Under the pieces are notes generated by a model. It searched no databases. It saw only the letters and a list, made by a program, of their open reading frames with translations, and was not told where the DNA came from. Both the position numbers and the translations under genes were made by a program. A DNA stretch of 64,000 nucleotides from contig CM037879.1 in NCBI GenBank assembly GCA_021292165.1, positions 162,742,886-162,806,885 on the forward strand, in the 5' to 3' direction. This stretch comes from Shinisaurus crocodilurus. Its lineage: Eukaryota > Chordata > Lepidosauria > Squamata > Shinisauridae. Shown one piece after another: positions 61,001 to 64,000 of the stretch; within the stretch, counting starts at the first letter, position 1; each line of letters starts with the position of its first letter.

Positions 61001-61274
61001 TGCAATCCAAGGTATTACTGTACATACGTTGATGTGTGTTAAGGAGGAATGGGGATTGTAATGTATGTAAGCGCCTTTCATAGTTGAGTCACCACCATTG
61101 TATTTTGTACTCGAGTATTCATATCCAAATAGAAAATGTCTTGTAGGAATATATACATTGATAGATTTGCAATGTGTCTCAATGTCTGTGTCTATGTTTT
61201 TCCCATTAGTTGCTCTCACCCGAAGATCTAGTAACTGCTTGTAAAATGTTGGAATCACTAAAACTACCTCTAAG
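33822..61274 (+). CDS. VPS36: VPS36, ESCRT-II subunit (exons 1-11 in window; 3' exons outside)
   Basis: VPS36 joins SNF8 and VPS25 in ESCRT-II, which sorts ubiquitinated cargo into multivesicular endosomes. The eleven exons total 905 nt, about 302 of the 386 codons of human VPS36, and the translation is collinear with the human protein. Residues 1 to about 138 (exons 1-5) are the GLUE domain, which binds phosphoinositide and ubiquitin. As in other vertebrates, no NZF finger insert is present. The EAP30 winged-helix region begins in the middle exons and is cut off after LKLPLR in exon 11. The ATG at 33822 is supported by GGCGCC before it and by [13 protein letters not shown], matching the family start. 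Introns are GT-AG except intron 6 (GC-AG). All phases fit, so the gene looks functional. Confidence 0.97.
34039..34088. repeat. Compound (GT)n/(GA)n microsatellite in VPS36 intron 1
   Basis: About 13 GT units followed by about 11 GA units, 120 bp after the exon 1 donor. Confidence 0.9.
34292..34427. repeat. Foldback MITE, CATTCTATACATG/CAATCCTATGC family, copy 2
   Basis: TACATGTTTAGACAGAAACAGG and TCCTACAACTCCCAGCATGC at the left pair with GCATGCTGGGAGTTGTAGGA and TCTAAACATGCATAGGATT at the right. The central loop CCAGCCTTGCTGG also pairs. Confidence 0.8.
34588..34688. repeat. Foldback MITE, same family, copy 3
   Basis: GAGTGCAATCCTATGCTTGT and the inverse CATGCATAGGATTGCACCT bracket a GGCCTACAACTCCCC...GTAGGACTTTTTTCTGTC hairpin, only 160 bp from copy 2. 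Confidence 0.8.
35093..35618. repeat. Foldback repeat, copy 4
   Basis: The edges CCTGGTTTGCACATAACAGC and ...TTTACATCTGAACCAGG are inverse-like. Inside, CCCATGGTTTGTTGTTGGG, GTGAGTTGTTAACCATGAACAAC and GGTTAACAACCCATTATT form nested palindromes. Confidence 0.65.
36306..36374 (+). CDS. VPS36: VPS36 exon 2
   Basis: Residues 33-55, [20 protein letters not shown]..., GLUE domain. Acceptor CCCTCTCTAG, donor AATCAT|GTAAGT. Confidence 0.96.
36525..36763 (-). mobile_element. tRNA-derived SINE with L2-like tail, complete, minus orientation
   Basis: On the minus strand it reads GCCAGTGTGGCGTAGTGG (box A region), a box-B-like GTTCTAGTCCCC, CTCAGCCTAACCTACCTCAC, and the tail GCCGCCTTGGGTTCCTTGCA...GGCGGGGTATAAAT with AAT repeats. 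Transcribed by pol III and mobilised by an L2-type LINE by family analogy. Confidence 0.85.
36920..39650. mobile_element. DNA transposon relic with about 450-bp terminal inverted repeats, superfamily not recognised
   Basis: CATTCCATGTAAAATCAACC near 36919-36938 is the exact inverse of GGTTGATTTTACATGGAATG near 39621-39640. The inverse match continues inward in blocks: ACCTAGAAAGTAAATCATGG near 37145 against CCATGATTAACTTTCTAGGT near 39404; ATATGTAACAT near 37200 against ATGTTACATAT near 39359; ATATTCAAGGTCA near 37232 against TGACCTTGAATAT near 39315; GGGGTTCCAAACAG near 37387 against CTGTTAAGAACCCC near 39211. The right terminal sequence also occurs as a diverged direct copy at about 38640-38990. 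A broken gene lies between. Target duplication was not resolved because TCCATGTAAAA is itself repeated at the left edge. Confidence 0.75.
37690..38525 (+). pseudogene. Broken transposase-like gene with [12 protein letters not shown] motif
   Basis: Residues of the first frame (37702-38133) include [20 protein letters not shown], then [20 protein letters not shown] and [13 protein letters not shown]. After frame breaks a second block (38200-38345) has [15 protein letters not shown] and [10 protein letters not shown], then [20 protein letters not shown]. This block order is one I associate with unannotated repeat-linked proteins in animal genomes. The spaced Asp residues (FPDG, PCDG) suggest a nuclease/RNase-H-like fold, which is inference. 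The N-terminal part is missing upstream of 37700, and at least three frame breaks show it is dead. Its position between long inverted repeats argues that it was the transposase. Confidence 0.6.
39651..40228. other. VPS36 intron 2, unassigned
   Basis: Short palindromes (CCCTCCGAAAGGGAGGG near 39800) and two similar phrases (AGAGAACCAAGGGCTCATGGGAGGTTG near 39680 and AGAGGACTAAGGGCTTCTGGGAGGTTG near 39880) hint at a diverged 200-bp direct duplication. No gene seen. Confidence 0.4.
40229..40454 (+). mobile_element. Short DNA-transposon-like repeat, GGGTGCTTTCAG family, copy 1
   Basis: It begins GGGTGCTTTCAGTTGAGGC and ends GGCCTCCATCTGGAAGCA; the ends are inverse-like (TGCTTTCAG / CTGGAAGCA). 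The body AATTGCCCTCCCTTATTCATG...TTTTCCCACCGCTTC is shared with 58077-58302 (inverse) and 62848-63069. Confidence 0.65.
40793..41511. repeat. Inverted-end element enclosing a LINE fragment and microsatellite
   Basis: Left edge ACAGCGCAATCCTATGAGGC and right edge GTCATAGGATTGTGCCCTTA are inverse-like, and CCCTCCGAACTCGGAGG near 40824 recurs as CCCTCC...GTCGGAGGG near 41471. Between them is the LINE end at 40964-41205 and a TAATAA/TCATCA run (41196-41236). Confidence 0.5.
40964..41205 (+). mobile_element. 3' end of the same LINE family as 6590-9505
   Basis: AATTATGGAATGGCCTGCCGG, CAGGCCTATCCGGCGGAATT and GATGTTTTAAAGATGTTTT match the C-terminus and 3' UTR of the long LINE almost exactly. Here one codon is changed to a stop near 41056. 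Confidence 0.85.
41620..41800 (+). mobile_element. CR1 LINE 3' end
   Basis: TTCAAGGTGCAGCTAGACAG, GGGTTGGACTCGATGGCC and ATTTTCTATGATTCTATGAT: standard CR1 terminus with its 8-bp repeats. Confidence 0.85.
41801..43264. other. VPS36 intron 2, mostly unassigned
   Basis: Around 42370-42835 the edges GGAGCAATCCTGTGGCCCC and CATCGAGTTGCGCCCTTA resemble the CAATCCTATG-type MITE termini, with a GGGAGG-rich interior and an A-run at 42701. A T-run lies at 43087-43097. No exon recognised. Confidence 0.4.
43265..44035 (+). repeat. Possible LTR (TGTCATG start)
   Basis: TGTCATGCTCCCTCTGG opens a GC-richer block with a TATA-like CCTTATAAGCC at about 43649, unlike the surrounding AT-rich intron. Its Glu/Pro/Ser-rich open frames look like retroelement LTR/leader frames. 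No target duplication or polyadenylation signal could be fixed. Confidence 0.3.
44036..44734. other. VPS36 intron 2, unassigned
   Basis: No recognisable gene or repeat. A minus-strand 122-codon open frame (44236-44604) has no known domain or splice context. Confidence 0.35.
44735..44815. repeat. Palindromic MITE, GTCTACTCAGAA family
   Basis: ACATGTCTACTCAGAAATAA...CAGTGGGCCTTACTCCC...GGGATTGCACCCT matches the 49228-49310 copy. Confidence 0.6.
44835..45722. repeat. Foldback repeat cluster, copy 5
   Basis: A run of alternating direct and inverted pieces: GTGGGTTAATTAACCCAAGATTTGC, TCACATGTAACAGTGGCAAATTGTGGGTTAA, its inverse around 45330-45450, and GGTTAACTCTGAGTTGTTTAACC. CCCAGTTCACACATAATGGC at the left and GCCATTACGTGCAAACCGG at the right are inverse-like edges. 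Confidence 0.65.
46271..46341 (+). CDS. VPS36: VPS36 exon 3
   Basis: Residues 56-78 plus two bases of a Ser codon. [20 protein letters not shown] matches human with few changes. Acceptor ATTCTTGCAG, donor AAAAG|GTAATA. It follows an intron of about 9.9 kb filled with repeats. Confidence 0.96.
47073..47210. mobile_element. Mariner-like MITE (TATTTTTC-type ends)
   Basis: ACCGTATTTTTCCGTCTATAAGACG at the left and the inverse-like GTCTTATACATGGAAAAATACTGTA at the right; ATAAGACGCCCC is repeated three times inside. TA flanks fit Tc1/mariner insertion. Confidence 0.75.
47211..47381 (-). mobile_element. 5S-rRNA-derived SINE with CR1-like tail, minus orientation, copy 1
   Basis: GGGTCTCCCATCCAAGTAATAACCAGGCTTGACCCTGCTTAGCTTTC is the complement of the 3' part of 5S rRNA (GCTAAGCAGGGTC...TTGGATGGGAGACC). 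It is joined to a CR1-like end (TTGGAAGGAGCCTACAAGGCC...) with ATTTCATAG repeats. Confidence 0.85.
47545..47780. repeat. Half foldback MITE and CR1-like scrap
   Basis: CAGTCTTCCCCAACCTGGTGCCC is the left arm of the hAT-like foldback seen at 24762, here without a right arm. GGGCAGCAGATTCCATAGCTTGAC and TACTTCCTTTTGTCTGTCC follow, a CR1-like stretch. Confidence 0.55.
47968..48082 (+). CDS. VPS36: VPS36 exon 4
   Basis: Residues 79-117, [19 protein letters not shown]...[11 protein letters not shown], including the GLUE-domain basic and ubiquitin-contact area. Acceptor CCTTCAG, donor GAG|GTATGT. Confidence 0.96.
48206..48630. mobile_element. hAT-type non-autonomous element with perfect 8-bp duplication
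   Basis: CTTTAATG flanks it exactly (48198-48205 and 48631-48638). Ends TTGGGGTCTCCAA and TTGGAACCCCTG are inverse-like, the common hAT pattern. GGCCATGCCCACC and GGCCACCCCCATGGCAGCC boxes are internal. No coding. Confidence 0.88.
48888..48977 (+). CDS. VPS36: VPS36 exon 5
   Basis: Residues 118-147, [21 protein letters not shown]-terminal helix of the GLUE domain, then a variable linker. Acceptor CCATATAG, donor CACAG|GTATTT. Confidence 0.95.
49228..49310. repeat. Palindromic MITE, CAATCCTATAC family
   Basis: TGCAATCCTATACATGTCTACT and GGTATAGGATTACA are inverse ends, with AAGTAAGTCCCATTGAGTTC / GGTGCTAACTCCCAGG in the middle. Confidence 0.75.
49505..49736. repeat. 17-bp inverted repeats flanking a 5S-SINE
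   Basis: GGACAATCACAGGACAA (about 49505-49521) is the exact inverse of TTGTCCTGTGATTGTCC (about 49713-49729). The SINE at 49531-49701 sits in the loop. Confidence 0.7.
49531..49701 (-). mobile_element. 5S-rRNA-derived SINE with CR1-like tail, copy 2
   Basis: Nearly identical to 47211-47381, with CCTGACCCTGCTTAGC closer to real 5S rRNA. The order is CR1-like tail, then 5S part, then GCTTGTCTGAG-like head complement. Confidence 0.85.
49899..50036. mobile_element. hAT-like foldback MITE (138 bp)
   Basis: CAGGGGTGTGCAACTTGTGGCCC and its inverse GGGCCACAGGTTGCCCACTCCTG. The flanks CTCTAAAG and CTCTAGAG are an 8-bp duplication with one mismatch. Confidence 0.8.
50500..50890. repeat. Foldback repeat, copy 6
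   Basis: ACTATGGTTTAGCATTA near 50512 pairs with TAATGCTAAATCATAACTTAG near 50850; TCTGAACCCAGACAATTTGTGG and GTTTGGATGTATAACTC also fit the family. Confidence 0.55.
51014..51100 (+). CDS. VPS36: VPS36 exon 6, with GC donor
   Basis: Residues 148-176, [20 protein letters not shown]..., linker/coiled region before the EAP30 core. Acceptor TTTTTCAG. The exon ends TCTGAG and is followed by GCAAGT, a GC donor with otherwise consensus bases. The next exon continues in phase with the expected AFEDLSKLM. Confidence 0.93.
51412..51485 (-). mobile_element. SINE/L2 tail fragment, minus orientation
   Basis: TATACCCCGCCTTTTTTCCTGCATGG...GGCGGCTTACATAATCCTCC is the 3' end of the tRNA-derived SINE; the head is missing. 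Confidence 0.75.
51748..51872. mobile_element. hAT-like foldback MITE
   Basis: CAGGGGTGGGCCATCCAGATG at the left, CATCTGGAG...TTACCCACCCCTG at the right. Flanks CTTTAGGG / TTTTAGAG are a weak 8-bp duplication. Confidence 0.65.
52625..53020. repeat. Foldback repeat, copy 7
   Basis: GGCAGCTTTTGCTGCTGCTTTTGTTAAATCATGGCTTC near 52712 pairs with GAAGCCATGGCTTAACAAAAGC near 52900; CAACACAAACGTTGGTC pairs with GACCAGGGTTTGTGTTG near 52851. Confidence 0.7.
53398..54392. repeat. Foldback repeat, copy 8 (long)
   Basis: GGGTTCGCATGACACGACAAACC at the left and GGATTCGTGTGACATGCAAATG at the right edge. AACAACCCACGAT and ATCGTGGGTTG-type palindromes lie near 53449, 54280 and 54312. The G/C-rich interior gives several overlapping open frames on both strands without known domains. 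Confidence 0.6.
55033..55282. mobile_element. Tc1/mariner-type MITE, copy 3
   Basis: The body 55035-55280 is nearly identical to copy 1 (AGTCATGCCTTGGATTGAGAG...CAAGGTATTGCTG), TA-flanked. Confidence 0.85.
55620..55652 (+). CDS. VPS36: VPS36 exon 7 (33-nt microexon-like)
   Basis: Residues 177-187, [11 protein letters not shown]. Acceptor TTATTCCAG, donor AAAAG|GTAATG. Phase 0 on both sides, so skipping would remove 11 residues without a frameshift. Confidence 0.94.
56086..56163 (+). CDS. VPS36: VPS36 exon 8
   Basis: Residues 188-213, [20 protein letters not shown]..., helical EAP30 region. Acceptor CTTAACAG, donor GAG|GTCAGT. Confidence 0.95.
56885..57283 (+). mobile_element. CR1 LINE 3' end
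   Basis: [20 protein letters not shown], the C-terminal CR1 reverse transcriptase block, runs into AAACTTCCTGACTGTTAAGAG...GGGTTGGACTTGATGACC and TTCTATAATTCTATGATAC repeats. Confidence 0.88.
57290..57470 (+). mobile_element. 5S-rRNA-derived SINE with CR1-like tail, copy 3
   Basis: GAAAGCTAAGCAGGGTCAAGCCTGGTTATTACTTGGATGGGAGACC is 5S rRNA-like (internal promoter region retained), followed by the CR1-like tail GGTTGGACTCGATAGCC and TATGAAATCTATGAAA. It directly follows a CR1. Confidence 0.88.
57629..57763 (+). CDS. VPS36: VPS36 exon 9
   Basis: Residues 214-258, [20 protein letters not shown] and [17 protein letters not shown], start of the winged-helix core, nearly identical to human. Acceptor TTTTTTAG, donor GAG|GTAAAT. 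Confidence 0.96.
57790..58076. other. VPS36 intron 9, unassigned
   Basis: GCACCGAGAAAGGGGCTCCCCCTTTCTTGGTGCA (about 57928-57961) is a near-perfect palindrome and GCAGGAACAAATCACTCTGTTCCTGC (about 57990-58015) is a second hairpin. No gene. Confidence 0.5.
58077..58302 (-). mobile_element. GGGTGCTTTCAG-family short repeat, copy 2 (inverse)
   Basis: Starts TGCTTCCAGATGGAGGGCTCC and ends GCCTCATCTGAAAGCACCCT; inverse orientation to 40229-40454. Confidence 0.65.
58594..58659 (+). CDS. VPS36: VPS36 exon 10
   Basis: Residues 259-280, [20 protein letters not shown], winged-helix core. Acceptor ATCAACAG, donor GAG|GTGAGG. Confidence 0.95.
58851..59999. mobile_element. hAT element (1149 bp) with perfect 8-bp duplication and transposase remnant
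   Basis: CGTGGAGG flanks it exactly (58843-58850 and 60000-60007). Ends CAGGGATG and CATCCCTG are inverse. Both subterminal zones are packed with GAGTC/GACTC and CTCGAG words (58875-58990 and 59875-59990). The left terminal sequence recurs inside at 59853, so the last 147 bp look like a mini-element of their own. Confidence 0.9.
59508..59792 (-). pseudogene. hAT transposase C-terminal (dimerisation) remnant inside the hAT element
   Basis: Minus-strand frame with [20 protein letters not shown] and [18 protein letters not shown], the conserved hAT C-terminal block. The rest of the transposase is absent, so the element is non-autonomous. Confidence 0.85.
60085..60180 (+). repeat. L2/SINE-like tail fragment
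   Basis: ATTGTAAGCTGCTCTGGGAGCC...GAGGAGCAGGATAAAAATA with AAAT repeats. Confidence 0.6.
60181..60760. other. VPS36 intron 10, unassigned
   Basis: Nothing recognised. Minus-strand open frames of 60-80 codons lack domains and conserved splice context. Confidence 0.35.
60761..61022. mobile_element. Tc1/mariner-type MITE, copy 4
   Basis: Body 60763-61020 has exact inverse ends CAGTAATACCTTGGATTGCAAG... / ...TTGCAATCCAAGGTATTACTG, TA on both sides, and a CpG-rich centre (CGGGCGTGAGCGGGG...CGCTCGAGGCGGGCGG). Confidence 0.9.
61210..61274 (+). CDS. VPS36: VPS36 exon 11 (last exon in the window)
   Basis: Residues 281-301 plus two bases, [20 protein letters not shown]. Acceptor CCCATTAG, donor TAAG|GTGAGA. 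About 84 further residues by human length must lie right of 64000, as no following exon was found in 61275-64000. Confidence 0.95.
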
Positions 61275-61342
61275 GTGAGAATTCTTCAAAATTTTATGCC
61301 CCCCCCCCATCAAAGAATGATGGAACTTAGTCCGCCCCCCAT

Positions 61343-61585
61343 TTTTTATTTATTTATTTATCACATTTATACCCTGCCTTTTTTCCTGCAAGGAACCCAA
61401 GGTGGCTTACATAATCCTCCTCCTCCTCTCCATTTTACCCTCACAACAACCCTGTGAGATAGGTTAGGCTGAGAGTCAGTGACTGGCCCAAAGTCACCCA
61501 GTGAGTTTCATGGCTGAGCAGGGACTAGAACCTGCAACTCCCGAGTTCCCAGTCCAACACTCTAACCACTACGCCACACTGGCGC
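61343..61585 (-). mobile_element. tRNA-derived SINE with L2-like tail, complete, minus orientation
   Basis: Same element as 36525-36763. Minus strand has GTGTGGCGTAGTGGTTAGAG (box A) and GCAGGTTCTAGTCCC (box B), with tail and TTTA repeat at 61346-61360. It begins only about 70 bp after the exon 11 donor. Confidence 0.88.
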
Positions 61586-62074
61586 TTTTTACCTGATGGC
61601 TTTTGTGAGGATCTCAGGAATGCCTCTGCTGAAGAAAAGAGTCTGGAATCAGGAAGTAGCAAAGAGCAGCCAGGCAGATGTGTGCAGTTCAACGTTTGGA
61701 TGATAAATGTGCACTTAAGGCTTTGTATTTGCATTGTCATATCTCTTCCTTATAAACTGATTATTTTTTAAAAAAATAAACAAATCCTGCAGATATATGT
61801 GAGCTGTAGGTGTGTCTTCTATCAATTGGCAACTACATTTCTGAAGGTCATGAGTTCAAATTTTTCTTTTTGCACATATGGCCATCACCAATCCACTCAG
61901 CTCTAAATGGGGATCTGATCCTGATTGGTTTGGTGAATTCGAAGGAGATTGCAGGTAGAGCTGGTTGCACTGCTCCATTTGGTAGTGTGGACTGTAGAAA
62001 GAACAACAGACTAGAATTGCCAACTCTTTACTAGCCCTGTTCCTATGCTTTTAACATGGGTGGGCAATGTGTTC

Positions 62075-62634
62075 TGTAAAAGTCAAATCGAAATTCCCTC
62101 CGAGCTGTTTCTAATCCACTGGTCTGGAACAGGTTTGTCAGGTTTTTTCAGTGGCATTGTTTCTATGCCTTTAACAGCAGCCTGACATGCAGAACTTTTT
62201 GCTGGCAAGGCTTTTCCTACCATGAAAATAAAATGACAAAAATTGTCCCTACTTAACTTGTGTGTGTCAGTCAGGGTTCTGCTAAAGCAGGGATGGCAAC
62301 TTGTGGCCCTCCAGATGTTTTGGCATACAACTGCCATCATCCCTCACTATTGGATACGCTGGCTAGAGCTGATGGGAGCCGTAAGCCAAAGCATCTGGAG
62401 GGCCACAAGTTGCCATCCCTGCTTTAGCAGAACCCTGACTGACACACACAAGTTAAGTAGGAACAATTTTTGTCATTTTATTTTCATGGTAGGAAAAGCC
62501 TTGCCAGCAAAAAGTTCTGCATGTCAGGCTGCTGTTAAAGGCATAGAAACAATGCCACTGAAAAAACCTGACAAACCTGTTCCAGACCAGTGGATTAGAA
62601 GCAGCTCGGAGGGAATTTCGATTTGACTTTTACA
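62075..62634. repeat. Near-perfect 560-bp palindrome (long inverted repeat)
   Basis: Arms of about 260 bp begin TGTAAAAGTCAAATCG and end CGATTTGACTTTTACA. They differ at only a few bases (for example T/C near 62110 and C/T near 62249 against their partners). The centre near 62330-62380 is a diverged foldback (CCAGATGTTTTGGCATACAACTGCC...). Both strands therefore show the same 85-residue open frame, which is not a gene. Confidence 0.9.
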
Positions 62635-62847
62635 AAGATAATTTTCTGTATCAAGTAGAATTTTGCCAGTTATTATCTAAAGTCACAGACCAATAATTCT
62701 ATGGGTTTTCTATTTAACTGGCTCTGTAGGTAATCTCTGAAAGTGACATAGAAAACTAAAGAGTTTGCAGTCCAATTTCTGTGAAGGAAAGGAAAGCTGC
62801 CAGTTTGGTTAGGATTAAACCTCACACACAGGCAGACTGCGGACTAA

Positions 62848-63069
62848 ATGTGCATCCAGGTGAGGCTTTTATAGTGCCGTTGCCCTGCCTCATTCACATA
62901 ATTTTATGGGGAGTCCATGCAATGTCTTCTACTCATAACCCTCCTGTGTTTTCCCACTGCTTCCATCTTGTTTTCTTACTGCAGAAAATCCATTAAGAAA
63001 TAAAGATAGAATAGCTGCACAATGCCTTCTGAGTGGTAGCGTTAGGAGCCCTCCATCTGAAAGCACCCT
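62848..63069 (+). mobile_element. GGGTGCTTTCAG-family short repeat, copy 3
   Basis: GTGAGGCTTTTATAGTGCCGTTGCCCTGCCTCATTCAC...CCCTCCATCTGAAAGCACCCT. The left end is worn. Confidence 0.6.
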
Positions 63070-63077
63070 ACGAAGAA

Positions 63078-63655
63078 GTAGAGATGTAAAGGCCGGGGGG
63101 GGGGGGGGGATGGAAAAAATGGGGGGGGGGACATTTTTTTCCAAGGACCATTCCTGCCTTTTCCAAAAAAATTGAACAGCTTTGGATTATGAAATACCTA
63201 CTTTCTTTTAGAATTTAAGACAAGTAGAGTTTATATATTGTTACTCCCCCAGCCTTTACTCCCTCAAAATGATTTCTAAAAACTATGTAATAACACTTTT
63301 ATAGAAAGACTAGAGATATAACATGTCTGGAAATAATGAATCCATGGGGAATTTTTTTAAATCCTGTCTGTCAGATTCCCAGGATAGTTATTTCTTCCAT
63401 CCCTTATTACAGTTATTGATCTAATGTATCTTTTACTGATAACATTTAGAGATGCTCCAAGTCATGCTCAGTTTCCCAACATGTCAGTAGAGTCACCATA
63501 TCATATCCTAATATGAAAGAAAATGTGCATTCTTGACTGTTTGTGATTTGTTCTACAGTCCTGTATTCCCCAAAATGTCCACATTCCCCCCAACCCCCTC
63601 AGAAAAAAACTCCCCCCCCATGGTTTCAAAATTTCTGAAAATTTTACATCTCTAC
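63078..63655. mobile_element. Inverted-end element with purine/pyrimidine runs
   Basis: GTAGAGATGTAAA at the left and TTTACATCTCTAC at the right are exact inverses. G-runs (63095-63109, 63121-63130) near the left and C-runs near the right (63612-63619) mirror each other. No transposase seen. Confidence 0.65.
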
Positions 63656-64000
63656 AAAAGTCCCAGGTGGTATGGACATTAAGGCACAAGGAGGCTGAAG
63701 GAAGGATGCAGAGTAGGCAATGGACTGTGAAAAAAACACCTGAAGTCGGGATAGGTGGAGAAGGAGAGTTGAAGAAAAGAGCAGAGGAGGCAGGGAATTC
63801 TAGGAAGAAGTTTGTTGCAGGGGGTGAGGGCTCTGACAAACCCCTCACAGCTCTTTGGATCAGAAGGGGCTATATCCTGTGAGGGAGAGGAATTCTAGGA
63901 AGGCTGGTTAAGATGGCTAAAGGAAGTAGGACAAAAGTAGGCTGAAAAACAGGAACCTGAGGAAGCCATGGGTGATGGAGATATGAGTAAAGTAAAAAGT
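63656..64000. other. VPS36 intron 11, unassigned
   Basis: Purine-rich sequence with two similar AGGAATTCTAGGAAG phrases (about 63795 and 63888). No exon recognised. Confidence 0.4.

Noticed and set aside
61343..61585. Possible tRNA gene, from the A- and B-box-like sequences
   Set aside because: The boxes belong to a tRNA-derived SINE; no cloverleaf with a proper anticodon arm could be drawn.
62083..62626. Two nearly identical open frames on opposite strands
   Set aside because: They are mirror images created by the long palindrome, not a gene pair.

Overview
This window is vertebrate nuclear DNA, most likely from a squamate reptile (lizard or snake). The evidence is spliced vertebrate genes, long introns and a dense, diverse repeat set: CR1- and L2-type LINEs, a tRNA-derived SINE with an L2-like tail, 5S-rRNA-derived SINEs with CR1-like tails, several hAT and Tc1/mariner-type non-autonomous elements, and solo LTRs. 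There are no operons, CRISPR arrays or bacterial genes. Species cannot be decided from the sequence.

Two host genes are recognised and lie head to head. CKAP2 (cytoskeleton-associated protein 2, a mitotic spindle and microtubule protein) is on the minus strand, with coding exons from about 22.74 kb down to its stop at 12.615 kb. A CpG-rich promoter region is near 25.3-25.6 kb. VPS36 (a subunit of ESCRT-II) is on the plus strand. Eleven coding exons run from the ATG at 33.822 kb to 61.274 kb, and the last exons lie beyond the window. The same divergent CKAP2/VPS36 pair occurs in human 13q14. All splice sites assigned are GT-AG except VPS36 intron 6, which is GC-AG.

Layout. 0-12.6 kb (downstream of CKAP2): a hAT copy, a decayed endogenous retrovirus (integrase, env, 3' LTR), a foldback repeat, an orphan CpG-rich island, an LTR-like piece, and a LINE with an intact 885-codon open frame for endonuclease plus reverse transcriptase, then a large inverted-repeat element. 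12.6-25.6 kb: CKAP2, with introns carrying mariner-type MITEs, a SINE split by a hAT element, and a LINE fragment. 25.6-33.8 kb (between the gene heads): several LTRs, including two solo LTRs of one family each with its own 5-bp target duplication, one of them inserted into a hAT transposase relic. 33.8-64 kb: VPS36. Intron 2 contains a 2.7-kb DNA-transposon relic with long inverted repeats and a broken gene for a protein I cannot place in a named superfamily. Later introns hold CR1, 5S-SINEs, hAT elements with perfect 8-bp duplications, and a 560-bp near-perfect palindrome.

The least familiar item is the long-inverted-repeat transposon relic at about 36.92-39.65 kb. Other notable points are the reading-phase mismatch at the first located CKAP2 junction next to its KEN degron, the GC-AG intron in VPS36, the putative NF-Y/CHR mitotic promoter of CKAP2, and a widespread palindrome-rich foldback family with at least eight copies here.
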